Source of the DNA: Lachnospiraceae bacterium
GTDB taxonomy: Bacteria > Bacillota > Clostridia > Lachnospirales > Lachnospiraceae
Length of the DNA stretch: 35,133 nt
NCBI GenBank assembly: GCA_022792885.1
Contig: JAAWBX010000001.1
Span: forward strand, 1-35,133
Direction of reading: 5' to 3'
Positions 6,803-14,622 of this stretch are shown one piece after another. Made by a program: the position numbers and the translations under genes. How positions within the stretch are numbered: the stretch's first letter is position 1; each line of letters begins with the position of its first letter. The notes beneath the pieces are model-generated. The model was not told the DNA's origin, made no database searches, and was given only the letters and a program-made list of their open reading frames with translations.

Positions 6803-9508
6803 TTAAAATTCGATCAGACGGCTGTTCATGTTGACGTCTTCATCCAACGCATCTTTGCTGTACTTCTCCATGTTGCAGAGCGTGCTGTTCCAGGCGCAGA
6901 TTCTCTGGCCCGTGCAGATCTGTCCCGTCAGGATGTTGTCCGCGCCGGCGCGGTCAATGCCGGTTTCTTCATCCAGATCTTCCCAGCAGCCGTGAAGCAC
7001 GCTGATCACGCCGGGCATCATCGTCTCGGTCACGCAGGCGTTTCGTAACGTCTTCCCGTGTTCGCTGGTAAGCAGCACGGTATCGCCGTCCTTGATGTTT
7101 TTGGCCGCCGCATCCTCGGCGCTGATCAGCACCGGATTCGGGAAAGCTTCCCGCATGACTTTTACGTTATCCAAAATCGTGTGGGACCGTCTCATGTAAT
7201 GAGAGTTGATAACCTGGAACTCGTATTTGCCGTCCGCCTTCATCTGCTCATAGCCGTCCAGGCAGGGATTGTAGCTCGGATACGCGTTGATCTTCGTATA
7301 ACCGTATCCGTTGACCGCATCCTGCAGCGCTTTGCAGTAGATCTCCAGCTTACCGGATTCCGTCTCCAGCGGATTGGCCTCCGGATCGTCCCGAAACGCC
7401 TTGTAAGCGATGCTCCCGTAATTGTCGCCTTCTTTTCTCTCCACCGTGTAAACGCCGTCCTCCACAAATTTCTTGTAGTCAACCACGCCTTCCTGAGGCT
7501 TTACTTCGATGCCGGCCGCTTCCAGCTCATCTTTCACACCGGAATTGTCGATATCTTCCTGGGTAATCGTTACCAGCGGGATGCGGGTCTCGCCGTCTTT
7601 GTCATAGGTCCAGGCGCCGAAATACCGGTTAAACCACCCGGCTTCCGCGCTCAGGCTGTACGCTTCCTTCTCCTCGATTCCCATAGCCGCCAGGACGCCG
7701 ACCACCACTTCCCGGTCGCTCTTGGAATCCCACAAAGGCTCGATCAACTGCGGCGCGTTGACCAGAATTTCACGGTTGCCGCCGCCCATCCAGCCGTCCC
7801 TGCGCTCCCACATGGAATTAACCGGCAATACGATATCCGAATACTTGGCGCTGGTATTGTAAAAGGTTGTCTGGCTGACAACAAACTCGACCTTTCTGTG
7901 CGCCTCGATACCCCGGTTAATACCCGGCATCGTCTGAAGATGCGCGTTGGTACCGCCGTGATAAATCAGCTTTACGTCGATATCCGTCGTCTCGCCGTCA
8001 CCGGATACATAATTCCCGCGGCAGATCGCGTCCCACATCTCGCTCTGGGAAATCACTTCGCCCACCGTGTTCTTGAAGATATCCTTGTTCATAGAGATTC
8101 CGGTTCCGCCGGCGCCCACCAGGTTCTTGCCTCCGTTTCCGGCGCCGTAATGACAGCTAACGCCGGTCATATGGCCGGAACGTCCCATGTGGCCGCCCAT
8201 CGCGCCCAGCGTCATAAACATCTGAGGCATGGAATCGGAATTGTGAGTACGGGCCGGCGCCCAGCCGGTCAAAAGAGCCACCTTCACGTCTTTGCCCATG
8301 GAAAGAGCCAGTTCCTTTATGACGGAAGCATCCACACCCGTGATCTCGGAAGCCCACTCCGGCGTTTTCGGCGTATTGTCGTAGGTTCCCAATATGTAAT
8401 CTTTAATATTATCCTTCGGATCCGCGCCTTCCGGCAGATGTTCCGCATCAAAGCCGATCGTGCAGGCATTTAAGAAATCCCAGTCGATTAACTTCTTCTC
8501 TTCATCGTTCTCAAGCATCACGTAAGCCAGCGCCAGCAGCAAAGCATGGTCGGTGCCGGGATGAATCGGGATCCACTGCGCTTCCATCGTCGCGCACGTT
8601 TCCGTATAGATCGGGTCGATCACAACGAACTTCGCGCCGGCTTTTTTCGCCTGCAAAAAGCTGTAAGTCGGACTTCCGCCCGAAGACCAGGCCGGATTGG
8701 AACCGAACATCACAATCAATTCGGAATTTCTCAAATCCAGACGGTCGTTCGTACTGTACTCGCCGAAACCATCTTCCATACCGAAGTAATCCGGCCCCTC
8801 ATACCAGGAACCCCAAGACAGCGTGCCGTCCGTTAAAAGGCACCCGCCGACCGCGTTTAAGATCCGGGAAGCGTCCCCGGCGCTGGTCGCGAACAGGGAA
8901 CGGGGACCATAGGTATCCGCGATCCGCTTCACTTCATCGGCCACATACTTAAACGCTTCTTCCCAGGTGATCTCTTCCCACTCGTCAATCCCTCTGAGTT
9001 CTCCGTGAAAATCTTTGCCGCCCGGCTGCCAGCTCTTCCTTTTCATCGGGCTTTTCAAACGATCGGGCGCATACACTTCGTACCGGCGGGCACGGCCGCG
9101 CACACAGGCCCTCTGCTGCAGATAATCCGGACTGTCCGGATGGGTGTCGTCGGTCTTCTGGCGTACCACGACGCCGTCCACTACCAGAGCTTTATTCAGG
9201 CATCGGCCGCCGCAGTTGTTCCAACAGGCCGCCGTCTTCCATTCCCCTTTTCCCTCGATATCTTCTACCGGATCATGTTCCTTCACGGCTTCCGTACCGG
9301 CTGCCTCCGTATCCGCCTCCGTAGTTTTGGCTGCGGCGCTTCCCGCGGCAGTCGTATCTGCCGCCGCCGTCGTCGTTGTGCTCAGATCCGACTTGGCACA
9401 TCCGGCCAGAGATAAACCGGCTACGGCCGCCGTCGCGGCAGCGGAAGTTTTCAGAAAATTTCTCCGGCTGAACCTGGCATCCAAAATGCGTTCAAATAAT
9501 CTGGACAT
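6803..9508 (-). CDS. dmsA: DMSO-reductase-family molybdopterin oxidoreductase, catalytic subunit
   Basis: A 901-aa molybdo-bis-MGD enzyme that reduces an external acceptor; the substrate is unknown (sulfoxides, N-oxides or others are all possible). The N-terminus carries a twin-arginine motif SRRNFLK (R15, R16) followed by LAGC (C37), i.e. a Tat signal that also looks like a lipobox. A Thr/Ala-rich linker precedes the [4Fe-4S] motif C95/C99/C103/C135. Ser231, in a GGxL...S context, aligns by eye with the molybdenum-ligating Ser of E. coli DmsA. The C-terminal molybdopterin-dinucleotide-binding region is complete. Start ATG 9508 has GAGGGGAGA about 6 nt upstream. A leftward promoter and an inverted repeat lie upstream. 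Confidence 0.9.
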   Translation of the reverse strand: MSRLFERILDARFSRRNFLKTSAAATAAVAGLSLAGCAKSDLSTTTTAAADTTAAGSAAAKTTEADTEAAGTEAVKEHDPVEDIEGKGEWKTAACWNNCGGRCLNKALVVDGVVVRQKTDDTHPDSPDYLQQRACVRGRARRYEVYAPDRLKSPMKRKSWQPGGKDFHGELRGIDEWEEITWEEAFKYVADEVKRIADTYGPRSLFATSAGDASRILNAVGGCLLTDGTLSWGSWYEGPDYFGMEDGFGEYSTNDRLDLRNSELIVMFGSNPAWSSGGSPTYSFLQAKKAGAKFVVIDPIYTETCATMEAQWIPIHPGTDHALLLALAYVMLENDEEKKLIDWDFLNACTIGFDAEHLPEGADPKDNIKDYILGTYDNTPKTPEWASEITGVDASVIKELALSMGKDVKVALLTGWAPARTHNSDSMPQMFMTLGAMGGHMGRSGHMTGVSCHYGAGNGGKNLVGAGGTGISMNKDIFKNTVGEVISQSEMWDAICRGNYVSGDGETTDIDVKLIYHGGTNAHLQTMPGINRGIEAHRKVEFVVSQTTFYNTSAKYSDIVLPVNSMWERRDGWMGGGNREILVNAPQLIEPLWDSKSDREVVVGVLAAMGIEEKEAYSLSAEAGWFNRYFGAWTYDKDGETRIPLVTITQEDIDNSGVKDELEAAGIEVKPQEGVVDYKKFVEDGVYTVERKEGDNYGSIAYKAFRDDPEANPLETESGKLEIYCKALQDAVNGYGYTKINAYPSYNPCLDGYEQMKADGKYEFQVINSHYMRRSHTILDNVKVMREAFPNPVLISAEDAAAKNIKDGDTVLLTSEHGKTLRNACVTETMMPGVISVLHGCWEDLDEETGIDRAGADNILTGQICTGQRICAWNSTLCNMEKYSKDALDEDVNMNSRLIEF

Positions 9509-9534
9509 GTCGTTTCTCCCCTCTATCCTTTTAT

Positions 9535-9553
9535 AAACCGGTATCTCCGGTTT
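9535..9553 (-). promoter_or_regulatory. Perfect hairpin at the predicted 5' end of the dmsAB mRNA
   Basis: AAACCGG (9535-9541) and CCGGTTT (9547-9553) form a 7-bp stem with a 5-nt loop. The predicted transcription start lies at about 9553, so the transcript would begin with this hairpin. That could stabilise the mRNA, or the dyad could serve as an operator. Confidence 0.4.
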
Positions 9554-9559
9554 TGCTGC

Positions 9560-9588
9560 ATTATACTACAAGTTCCTATTTTACACAA
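9560..9588 (-). promoter_or_regulatory. Promoter of dmsAB
   Basis: On the minus strand TTGTGT (9588-9583), 17 nt and a perfect TATAAT (9565-9560). The -35 box is poor, which fits a promoter needing an activator. A dyad at 9617-9645 lies upstream at an activator-like distance. Confidence 0.55.
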
Positions 9589-9616
9589 TGGACATATATT
9601 ATTTATTTGTCCACTT

Positions 9617-9645
9617 AAGTAACACTTTTTCCATTTTTGTTACTT
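9617..9645. promoter_or_regulatory. Dyad AAGTAACA-N13-TGTTACTT upstream of dmsAB
   Basis: Perfect 8-bp arms at 9617-9624 and 9638-9645 lie in the divergent region between dmsA and the CYTH gene, about 64-92 nt upstream of the predicted dmsAB start. It is not an FNR/CRP consensus. It is a candidate activator site for anaerobic or substrate control. The rest of 9509-9783 is AT-rich with no gene. Confidence 0.4.
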
Positions 9646-9783
9646 TTTTCCAGTGAATTTTATTACTTTTCTCTTGGATTTTATGCTTGCATTCCTCCCC
9701 ATTCCACCGTAAGATAAAGATACCGCCGCCTGGCAAAACAGCCGGCATCTGCGCAGAACGAACTACCGAAAGGATGTGGTTTT

Positions 9784-10245
9784 ATGGAAATCGAGCGTAA
9801 ATATCTTCCTCGCTTCCTCCCGCCGGACTGGGAACAAAACTCCCGCAGCGAACTGGAACAGGCGTATCTTTGTATTGATCCGGTCCTGCGGGTGCGAAAA
9901 GAAGACGACAGCTTCTATCTCACTTATAAAGGAAAAGGCTTCCTGGCCAGAGAAGAATACAATCTTCCGCTGAACCGGGAAGCCTATGAACACCTGAAAA
10001 CCAAAGCCGACGGCCTTATCCTGACAAAAACCCGTTACCGAATTCCGCTGGCCGGTTCCCTGATCGCCGAACTGGATTGTTTTCACGGCGACTTTGAAGG
10101 TCTGACTCTGATAGAAGTAGAATTTCCCGACCAAAAAAGCGCGGAAAACTTCCTCCCGCCGGACTGGTTCGGCAGAGAAGTCACCTGGGAAAAAGCTTAT
10201 TCCAACAGTTTCTTAAGCCGGCAGCGACGGAAAACGTCCTCATGA
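9784..10245 (+). CDS. CYTH-domain protein (triphosphate tunnel metalloenzyme family)
   Basis: A 153-aa soluble protein starting with the CYTH signature EIERKYL (residues 2-8), followed by alternating charged strands such as VLRVRKEDD, YLTYKGKG, TRYRIP and LIEVEFPD that line the phosphate-binding tunnel in this family. CYTH proteins hydrolyse inorganic triphosphate or thiamine triphosphate, or make cAMP; in Firmicutes most are small phosphatases of unclear role. GAAAGGATG (9770-9778) precedes the ATG. The gene is single, divergent from dmsA and convergent with spoIIQ. Confidence 0.85.
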   Translation: MEIERKYLPRFLPPDWEQNSRSELEQAYLCIDPVLRVRKEDDSFYLTYKGKGFLAREEYNLPLNREAYEHLKTKADGLILTKTRYRIPLAGSLIAELDCFHGDFEGLTLIEVEFPDQKSAENFLPPDWFGREVTWEKAYSNSFLSRQRRKTSS

Positions 10246-10264
10246 AACGATATCTTGGACCGTC

Positions 10265-10308
10265 AAAAACCGCCCCAAAACGTTTGTCCGTTTTGGGACG
10301 GTTTTTTT
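10265..10308. terminator. Bidirectional terminator between the CYTH gene and spoIIQ
   Basis: Long arms (10265-10282 and 10289-10307) pair with one mismatch around a 6-nt loop. The stem is flanked by A5 on the left and T7 on the right, so it can stop transcription in both directions. Its right arm runs into the 3' end of spoIIQ. Confidence 0.85.
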
Positions 10309-11083
10309 ATTGCAGATAATCCAGCGGATCGACGGGATTTCCGTCTTTTGTCATCTTGAAATACAGGTTGTCTCCCTCCACCACATAATAAATTGTCGGT
10401 GAAGACAGAATCCCCAGAGGATTCCCGGCCGTTACATACTGATTCGGGGTAACGCTCACTTCCGCCAACTGACCGTAAGTCAGTGAGTAACCGTTTCCCA
10501 GATCCATCGTGACAAAATTTCCGATCTCCTCGTTGCTTCCCACCGCCGTCACGAGCCCGTCGGCTGCCGCAGCTACATTGGTTCCCGCCGGGCTCTGCAC
10601 CAGAACGGCCGGGTTTGTCTTGTATTGTTTCAACGTGGGGAAATAGACCGTAGAATCCACGCTGAATTCCTTGATCACCTCACCCTGCACCGGCCAGGCC
10701 AGCTTTGAATCCGGGCTGAAATTCAACGCCAGCGCTTCGTCCATACCAACCTCGGCCCCTTCCGTTTCCTCCGGCCGGGCTTCCTCCTCCGGCACCGTCT
10801 CTTCCGGCGCTTCCGTCACAGGCTCCGTGACGGGTTCCGTCTCTTCTTTTGTTTCAGTTGTCGTCTCTTCTTTCGCCGTATCCTCATCCCCGTCCGTCGT
10901 TTTCGGTTCCTTCGTGGGCGTGTTCCACAGGTAATCTCCCGTAGGCTGCTCCAGGCTGATCGGGTCTTCTTGGGTACCTTCCCGATTATCCCGGCTGCCG
11001 TTCCAGGCGATTCCCCCGGCCACAGCCGTAGCCGCCAGCACACATCCCAATAATACAGCTAAAAGCGTTTTGTTTTTCTTCAC
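10307..11083 (-). CDS. spoIIQ: SpoIIQ-like forespore LytM/M23-fold protein
   Basis: The engulfment and channel protein SpoIIQ, made in the forespore and binding mother-cell SpoIIIAH across the intermembrane space. The protein (about 258 aa from GTG 11083) has an N-terminal membrane anchor (residues 5-25), a long Glu/Thr/Pro-rich linker (about 30-115) and a C-terminal LytM fold with AAAADGLVTAVG and a PVDPLDYL end. All zinc-ligand positions of active M23 enzymes are replaced: no HxxxD, GQL for AHL, NLYF for HLHF. It is therefore probably non-catalytic, as in Bacillus SpoIIQ. GAGGTGAT just upstream favours the GTG start over a frame extending to 11113. It follows spoIID by about 53 nt, and a sigma-F-like promoter lies in that gap. 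Confidence 0.85.
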   Translation of the reverse strand: MKKNKTLLAVLLGCVLAATAVAGGIAWNGSRDNREGTQEDPISLEQPTGDYLWNTPTKEPKTTDGDEDTAKEETTTETKEETEPVTEPVTEAPEETVPEEEARPEETEGAEVGMDEALALNFSPDSKLAWPVQGEVIKEFSVDSTVYFPTLKQYKTNPAVLVQSPAGTNVAAAADGLVTAVGSNEEIGNFVTMDLGNGYSLTYGQLAEVSVTPNQYVTAGNPLGILSSPTIYYVVEGDNLYFKMTKDGNPVDPLDYLQ

Positions 11084-11100
11084 GATTATCACCTCGGTAA

Positions 11101-11129
11101 TATTTTTACCCAATTACCGGGGCTTATAC
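11101..11129 (-). promoter_or_regulatory. Sigma-F-like promoter for spoIIQ
   Basis: On the minus strand GTATA (11129-11125) and GGTAAAAATA (11110-11101) are 14 nt apart. The -10 element matches GGNRANAMTW fully and the -35 matches GYWTA; the spacing is at the short end for sigma-F. It lies immediately after the spoIID stop. Forespore expression is the known control of spoIIQ in Bacillus. Confidence 0.55.
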
Positions 11130-11136
11130 GGACAGA

Positions 11137-12051
11137 TTATGGAATTTCTGCACCGGGAAAATAAAAGCTCAAAATCTCCCGATATGTATATCCGTTTTCT
11201 CCTTTTATCTTAGCTCCCCACTGGCTTAAACCGTATCCATGACCCTGACCTTTACAGGTAATTCGAAGATTCCCCCCGTATTCTTCCCAACTAAAACATG
11301 GCGAAGGAAGACCGAATGCCGAAGCAATCTCATCCCCGGAGAACGTGCGCACCCCTGCCAGCACTTCCTCCACATAACCGGCGCCGTCCCGCTTTACGAT
11401 CTGAAGCTGCGACAGAAGCGTTTCCGAAGACAGCGAAAAACCGCCTCCCGCCTGAGCGGCCAACGCTTTCGCCGCTTCCGAAAACGAGAGCGTGCGAACG
11501 CTTAAATAGCCCTCCGCCTGAATATCTTCCGGCGATTCCATGGCCTTCAGATAAGGAAACGCCTCGCCGCCGTCCCTCGTCGTCCCCGCGCTGATCCGAT
11601 GAAACACACCGGACAAATACGCCCCCTCGTAACGGAGGGTCTGTCCCTCCGTTGCCAGGACCGCCTCCTCGTATTTCCTTCTATTTTCCGAATACCGATT
11701 GCCCCACAGTTTCTCCATCCCGGCTTCATCCAGATAAGCGGCCCCCAGCTCCCCGGCTTCGATCGTCCGCTCCTCCCCCATTTCCCGATATAAATAGGTC
11801 CTGGCCAGAACCGCCTGGCACTTTAACGCCTCCGCCCCGTAATCTTCCGGGATCTGCGCCGCCGCCATGTACAGGACAAACTGCTCCAGATCCACCAGGG
11901 TCTTCCCGTCCGCCAGAAGAACGCTCCGGCCGCTTTTCGGCAATTCCTCGGAGATCGGGTCCGCTTTCCCATGATAGATTAACGTAAACACATAGGGAAA
12001 GAGAAAAAGCAAAACGGCCAGCCACAGAATTTTTATCTTCTTTTTTTCCAT
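11137..12051 (-). CDS. spoIID: SpoIID peptidoglycan lytic transglycosylase
   Basis: A mother-cell membrane enzyme that cleaves glycan strands during engulfment, working with SpoIIP and SpoIIM. The protein (304 aa) has an N-terminal membrane helix (residues 7-25), then the SpoIID/LytB domain. Glu74 in AEALKCQAVLARTY is the expected catalytic acid, and the family's late GHGYGLSQWGA motif is present. I chose ATG 12051, preceded by GGAGGAGAAGGC, rather than an ATG 14 codons further upstream. A sigma-E-like promoter lies 45-70 nt upstream. No clear terminator separates it from glgP, so some readthrough from ileS-glgP is possible. Confidence 0.92.
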   Translation of the reverse strand: MEKKKIKILWLAVLLFLFPYVFTLIYHGKADPISEELPKSGRSVLLADGKTLVDLEQFVLYMAAAQIPEDYGAEALKCQAVLARTYLYREMGEERTIEAGELGAAYLDEAGMEKLWGNRYSENRRKYEEAVLATEGQTLRYEGAYLSGVFHRISAGTTRDGGEAFPYLKAMESPEDIQAEGYLSVRTLSFSEAAKALAAQAGGGFSLSSETLLSQLQIVKRDGAGYVEEVLAGVRTFSGDEIASAFGLPSPCFSWEEYGGNLRITCKGQGHGYGLSQWGAKIKGENGYTYREILSFYFPGAEIP

Positions 12052-12094
12052 GCCTTCTCCTCCCCGCACACAAAAAAACGACAGCTCTCCCAAA

Positions 12095-12123
12095 AGTATA
12101 TACCGTTTCCTTTCGGGATATGC
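12095..12123 (-). promoter_or_regulatory. Sigma-E-like promoter for spoIID
   Basis: On the minus strand GCATATC (12123-12117), 14 nt, then TATATACT (12102-12095). This fits the sigma-E pattern (-35 kmATAww, 14-15 nt, -10 CATACAmT) with six of eight -10 positions. spoIID is a classical sigma-E gene. Confidence 0.55.
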
Positions 12124-12142
12124 TATCGCTTTTTCTTCGGCT

Positions 12143-14605
12143 TTACAGCGTAATCTCTCCTAATTTCTCCAGATGCCAGATATCATGAGCGTACTCTTCA
12201 ATCGTGCGGTCCGAAGAGAATTTGCCGCTACGGGCCACATTCAGGATCGCCGCTTTCGTCCACCACTCCGTATCACGGTATGCGGCCTCTACCCGCTTCT
12301 GGGCTTCCGCATAAGAACGGAAATCTTTCAGAATGAAATAGGTATCCGCCCGTCCGCCGTCTCCGGTCAGCAGGGAATTATAAAGTTCCCGGAACCGATT
12401 CGGATCATCCGGCGCGTAGAACCCGTTAGTCAACTGCATCAGCACCCGACGGATCCCCTCGTCGTTGCGGAAAATATCCATGGGATCATAACCGCCGTTT
12501 TTCTCATAATTGATGACTTCATTCGCGCCCAGACCGAAAATAAACGCGTTTTCTTCACCGACTTCTTCCACGATCTCTACGTTGGCTCCGTCCATGGTTC
12601 CCAGAGTCAAAGCGCCGTTCAGCATGAATTTCATGTTGCCGGTCCCCGACGCTTCCTTGCTGGCCGTGGAGATCTGCTCGCTCACATCCGCCGCCGCAAA
12701 GATCATTTCCGCATTGGACACCCGGTAGTCCTCAATAAACACCACCTTGATCCGTCCCCTCACAGCCGGATCGTTATTCACCACATCGGCCACGGAATTG
12801 ATCAGTTTAATCGTCAATTTTGCTCTGCGGTACCCCGCAGCCGCCTTCGCGCCGAAAATAAACGTCCTCGGATACATATCCATATCCGGGTTATCTTTGA
12901 TCTGATTGTACAGATACATCACATGGAGAATATTCAGCAGCTGACGTTTGTACTCATGGAGTCGTTTTACCTGAACGTCAAAGATGGAATTCGGATCCAC
13001 CTCAATGCCATTATTTTCTTTAATATAAGCGGCCAGACGCAGTTTATTCTTATATTTGATTTCACGAAATTCTTTTCTCGCTTCCTCATCTTCCGCATAA
13101 CTCTCGACCCCTTTGATCTTCGGAAGATCCGTGATCCAGCCGTCGCCCACCTTTCTCGTCACCCAATCCGCCAAAAGCGGATTGCCGTGAAGCAGGAAAC
13201 GCCTCTGGGTGATGCCGTTGGTTTTATTGTTAAATTTCTCCGGAAACATCTCATAGAAATCTTTCAGTTCCTGATTCTTCAAAATCTCCGTATGCAGCCT
13301 GGCCACGCCGTTGACCGAGAAGCCGCCCACGATCGCCATATTCGCCATACGTACCTGCCCGTCGTACAGGATCGCCATCTTTGCCACTTTTTCCGGCTGA
13401 TTCGGATAACGCGCTTCAATCTCGGCTACGAAGCGGCGGTTAATCTCCTCTACAATCTGATATACGCGGGGAAGCAGACAGGAGAACAGATCGATCGGCC
13501 ATTTCTCCAGAGCTTCCGACATGATCGTATGATTCGTGTAAGCACAGGTCTTCGTCGTGATATCCCAGGCCGTCTCCCACTGCAGATGATAATCGTCCAA
13601 AAGAATACGCATCAGCTCCGGCACCGCCACGGTGGGATGCGTGTCGTTTAACTGGAAGCACACTTTTTTGTAAAGCGCATGAATATCATGCTGGCGCCTC
13701 ATATGCTTCTTCACCGCCGTCTGAAGACTGGCGGAAACAAAGAAATACTGCTGTTTTAAGCGAAGCTCCTTCCCTGCGTAATGATTGTCGTTGGGATACA
13801 GAACTTCCACGATATTCCTCGCCAGATTCTCCTGCTCCACGGCTCTTCCGTATTCGCCCCGGTCAAAAGATTCCAGATTAAACGTACTGACCGGTTCCGC
13901 GTCCCAGATACGTAAGGTGTTGACAACGTTGTTGCCGTAACCCACCACCGGCAGGTCATACGGGACGGCGCGGACGGCATGATAACCCTGCTGCACGAAA
14001 CAATATTTTCCGACGCCTTCATTATATTCATAACGGACGGAACCGCCGAAGCGAACCTCGGTTGCGTATTCGTCGCGGCGCACTTCGAACGGATTGCCGT
14101 TTTTCAGCCAGTCGTCCGGCACTTCCATCTGATAGCCGTCCCGGATCTCCTGCTTGAACATACCGTATTTGTAGCGGATACCGCAGCCGTACGCCGGATA
14201 CCCCAGCGTCGCAAGCGAATCCAGGAAGCAGGCCGCCAGACGGCCCAGGCCGCCGTTACCAAGCGCCCAGTCCCTCTCCTGATCTTCGATCACATTCAAA
14301 TCGAAGCCCAGTTCGTCCAGCACTTCCTTTACCTCGTCTCTGGCGCAAATATTGATAATATTGTTGCCCAGCGCGCGGCCCATCAGAAATTCCATCGACA
14401 GATAGTATACTTTTTTTACTTCATTTTTCTCGAACATCTTGTGCGATGCGATCCACTCGTCGATGATAACATCCTTGATCGCCATGGCGGTTGCCTGAAA
14501 CACCTGCTGCTCCGTCGCGTCTTCCAAGTCCCTGCGGTACTGGTTTTTTACATTTTCAATAATACTCTTTTTAAACTGCTCTCTGTCAAAGCCCGTTTTA
14601 CTCAT
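12143..14605 (-). CDS. glgP: Glycogen/starch/maltodextrin phosphorylase
   Basis: A GT35 enzyme (820 aa) that phosphorolyses alpha-1,4-glucans to glucose-1-phosphate with a PLP cofactor. The PLP-binding motif EASGTGNMKF places the Schiff-base lysine at about K659. The N-terminal YYLSMEFLMGRAL and WALGNGGLGRLAACFLDS blocks are typical of bacterial phosphorylases, and the length is normal. It starts 17 nt after the ileS stop, with AAGGAGAG as ribosome binding site, so it is probably cotranscribed from the T-box-controlled ileS promoter. Glycogen use may support sporulation, but that is inference. Confidence 0.96.
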   Translation of the reverse strand: MSKTGFDREQFKKSIIENVKNQYRRDLEDATEQQVFQATAMAIKDVIIDEWIASHKMFEKNEVKKVYYLSMEFLMGRALGNNIINICARDEVKEVLDELGFDLNVIEDQERDWALGNGGLGRLAACFLDSLATLGYPAYGCGIRYKYGMFKQEIRDGYQMEVPDDWLKNGNPFEVRRDEYATEVRFGGSVRYEYNEGVGKYCFVQQGYHAVRAVPYDLPVVGYGNNVVNTLRIWDAEPVSTFNLESFDRGEYGRAVEQENLARNIVEVLYPNDNHYAGKELRLKQQYFFVSASLQTAVKKHMRRQHDIHALYKKVCFQLNDTHPTVAVPELMRILLDDYHLQWETAWDITTKTCAYTNHTIMSEALEKWPIDLFSCLLPRVYQIVEEINRRFVAEIEARYPNQPEKVAKMAILYDGQVRMANMAIVGGFSVNGVARLHTEILKNQELKDFYEMFPEKFNNKTNGITQRRFLLHGNPLLADWVTRKVGDGWITDLPKIKGVESYAEDEEARKEFREIKYKNKLRLAAYIKENNGIEVDPNSIFDVQVKRLHEYKRQLLNILHVMYLYNQIKDNPDMDMYPRTFIFGAKAAAGYRRAKLTIKLINSVADVVNNDPAVRGRIKVVFIEDYRVSNAEMIFAAADVSEQISTASKEASGTGNMKFMLNGALTLGTMDGANVEIVEEVGEENAFIFGLGANEVINYEKNGGYDPMDIFRNDEGIRRVLMQLTNGFYAPDDPNRFRELYNSLLTGDGGRADTYFILKDFRSYAEAQKRVEAAYRDTEWWTKAAILNVARSGKFSSDRTIEEYAHDIWHLEKLGEITL

Positions 14606-14622
14606 TGGAAACTCTCCTTATC

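Noticed and set aside
7058..8473. A 471-codon open frame on the plus strand opposite dmsA.
   Set aside because: It is an antisense shadow of a GC-rich, strongly supported gene. Its translation has no domain and no ribosome binding site.
9481..9491. CCAAAATGCGT in dmsA, matching part of the AraC-region inverted repeat.
   Set aside because: It is only 11 bases, a single copy, and encodes conserved signal-region residues; most likely chance.
10671..10934. A Ser-rich plus-strand frame opposite spoIIQ.
   Set aside because: It is a shadow of the Glu/Thr-rich linker codons of SpoIIQ.
12173..13651. A 492-codon open frame opposite glgP.
   Set aside because: It is a shadow of the phosphorylase codons; its composition is rich in Arg, His and Ile without any family pattern.
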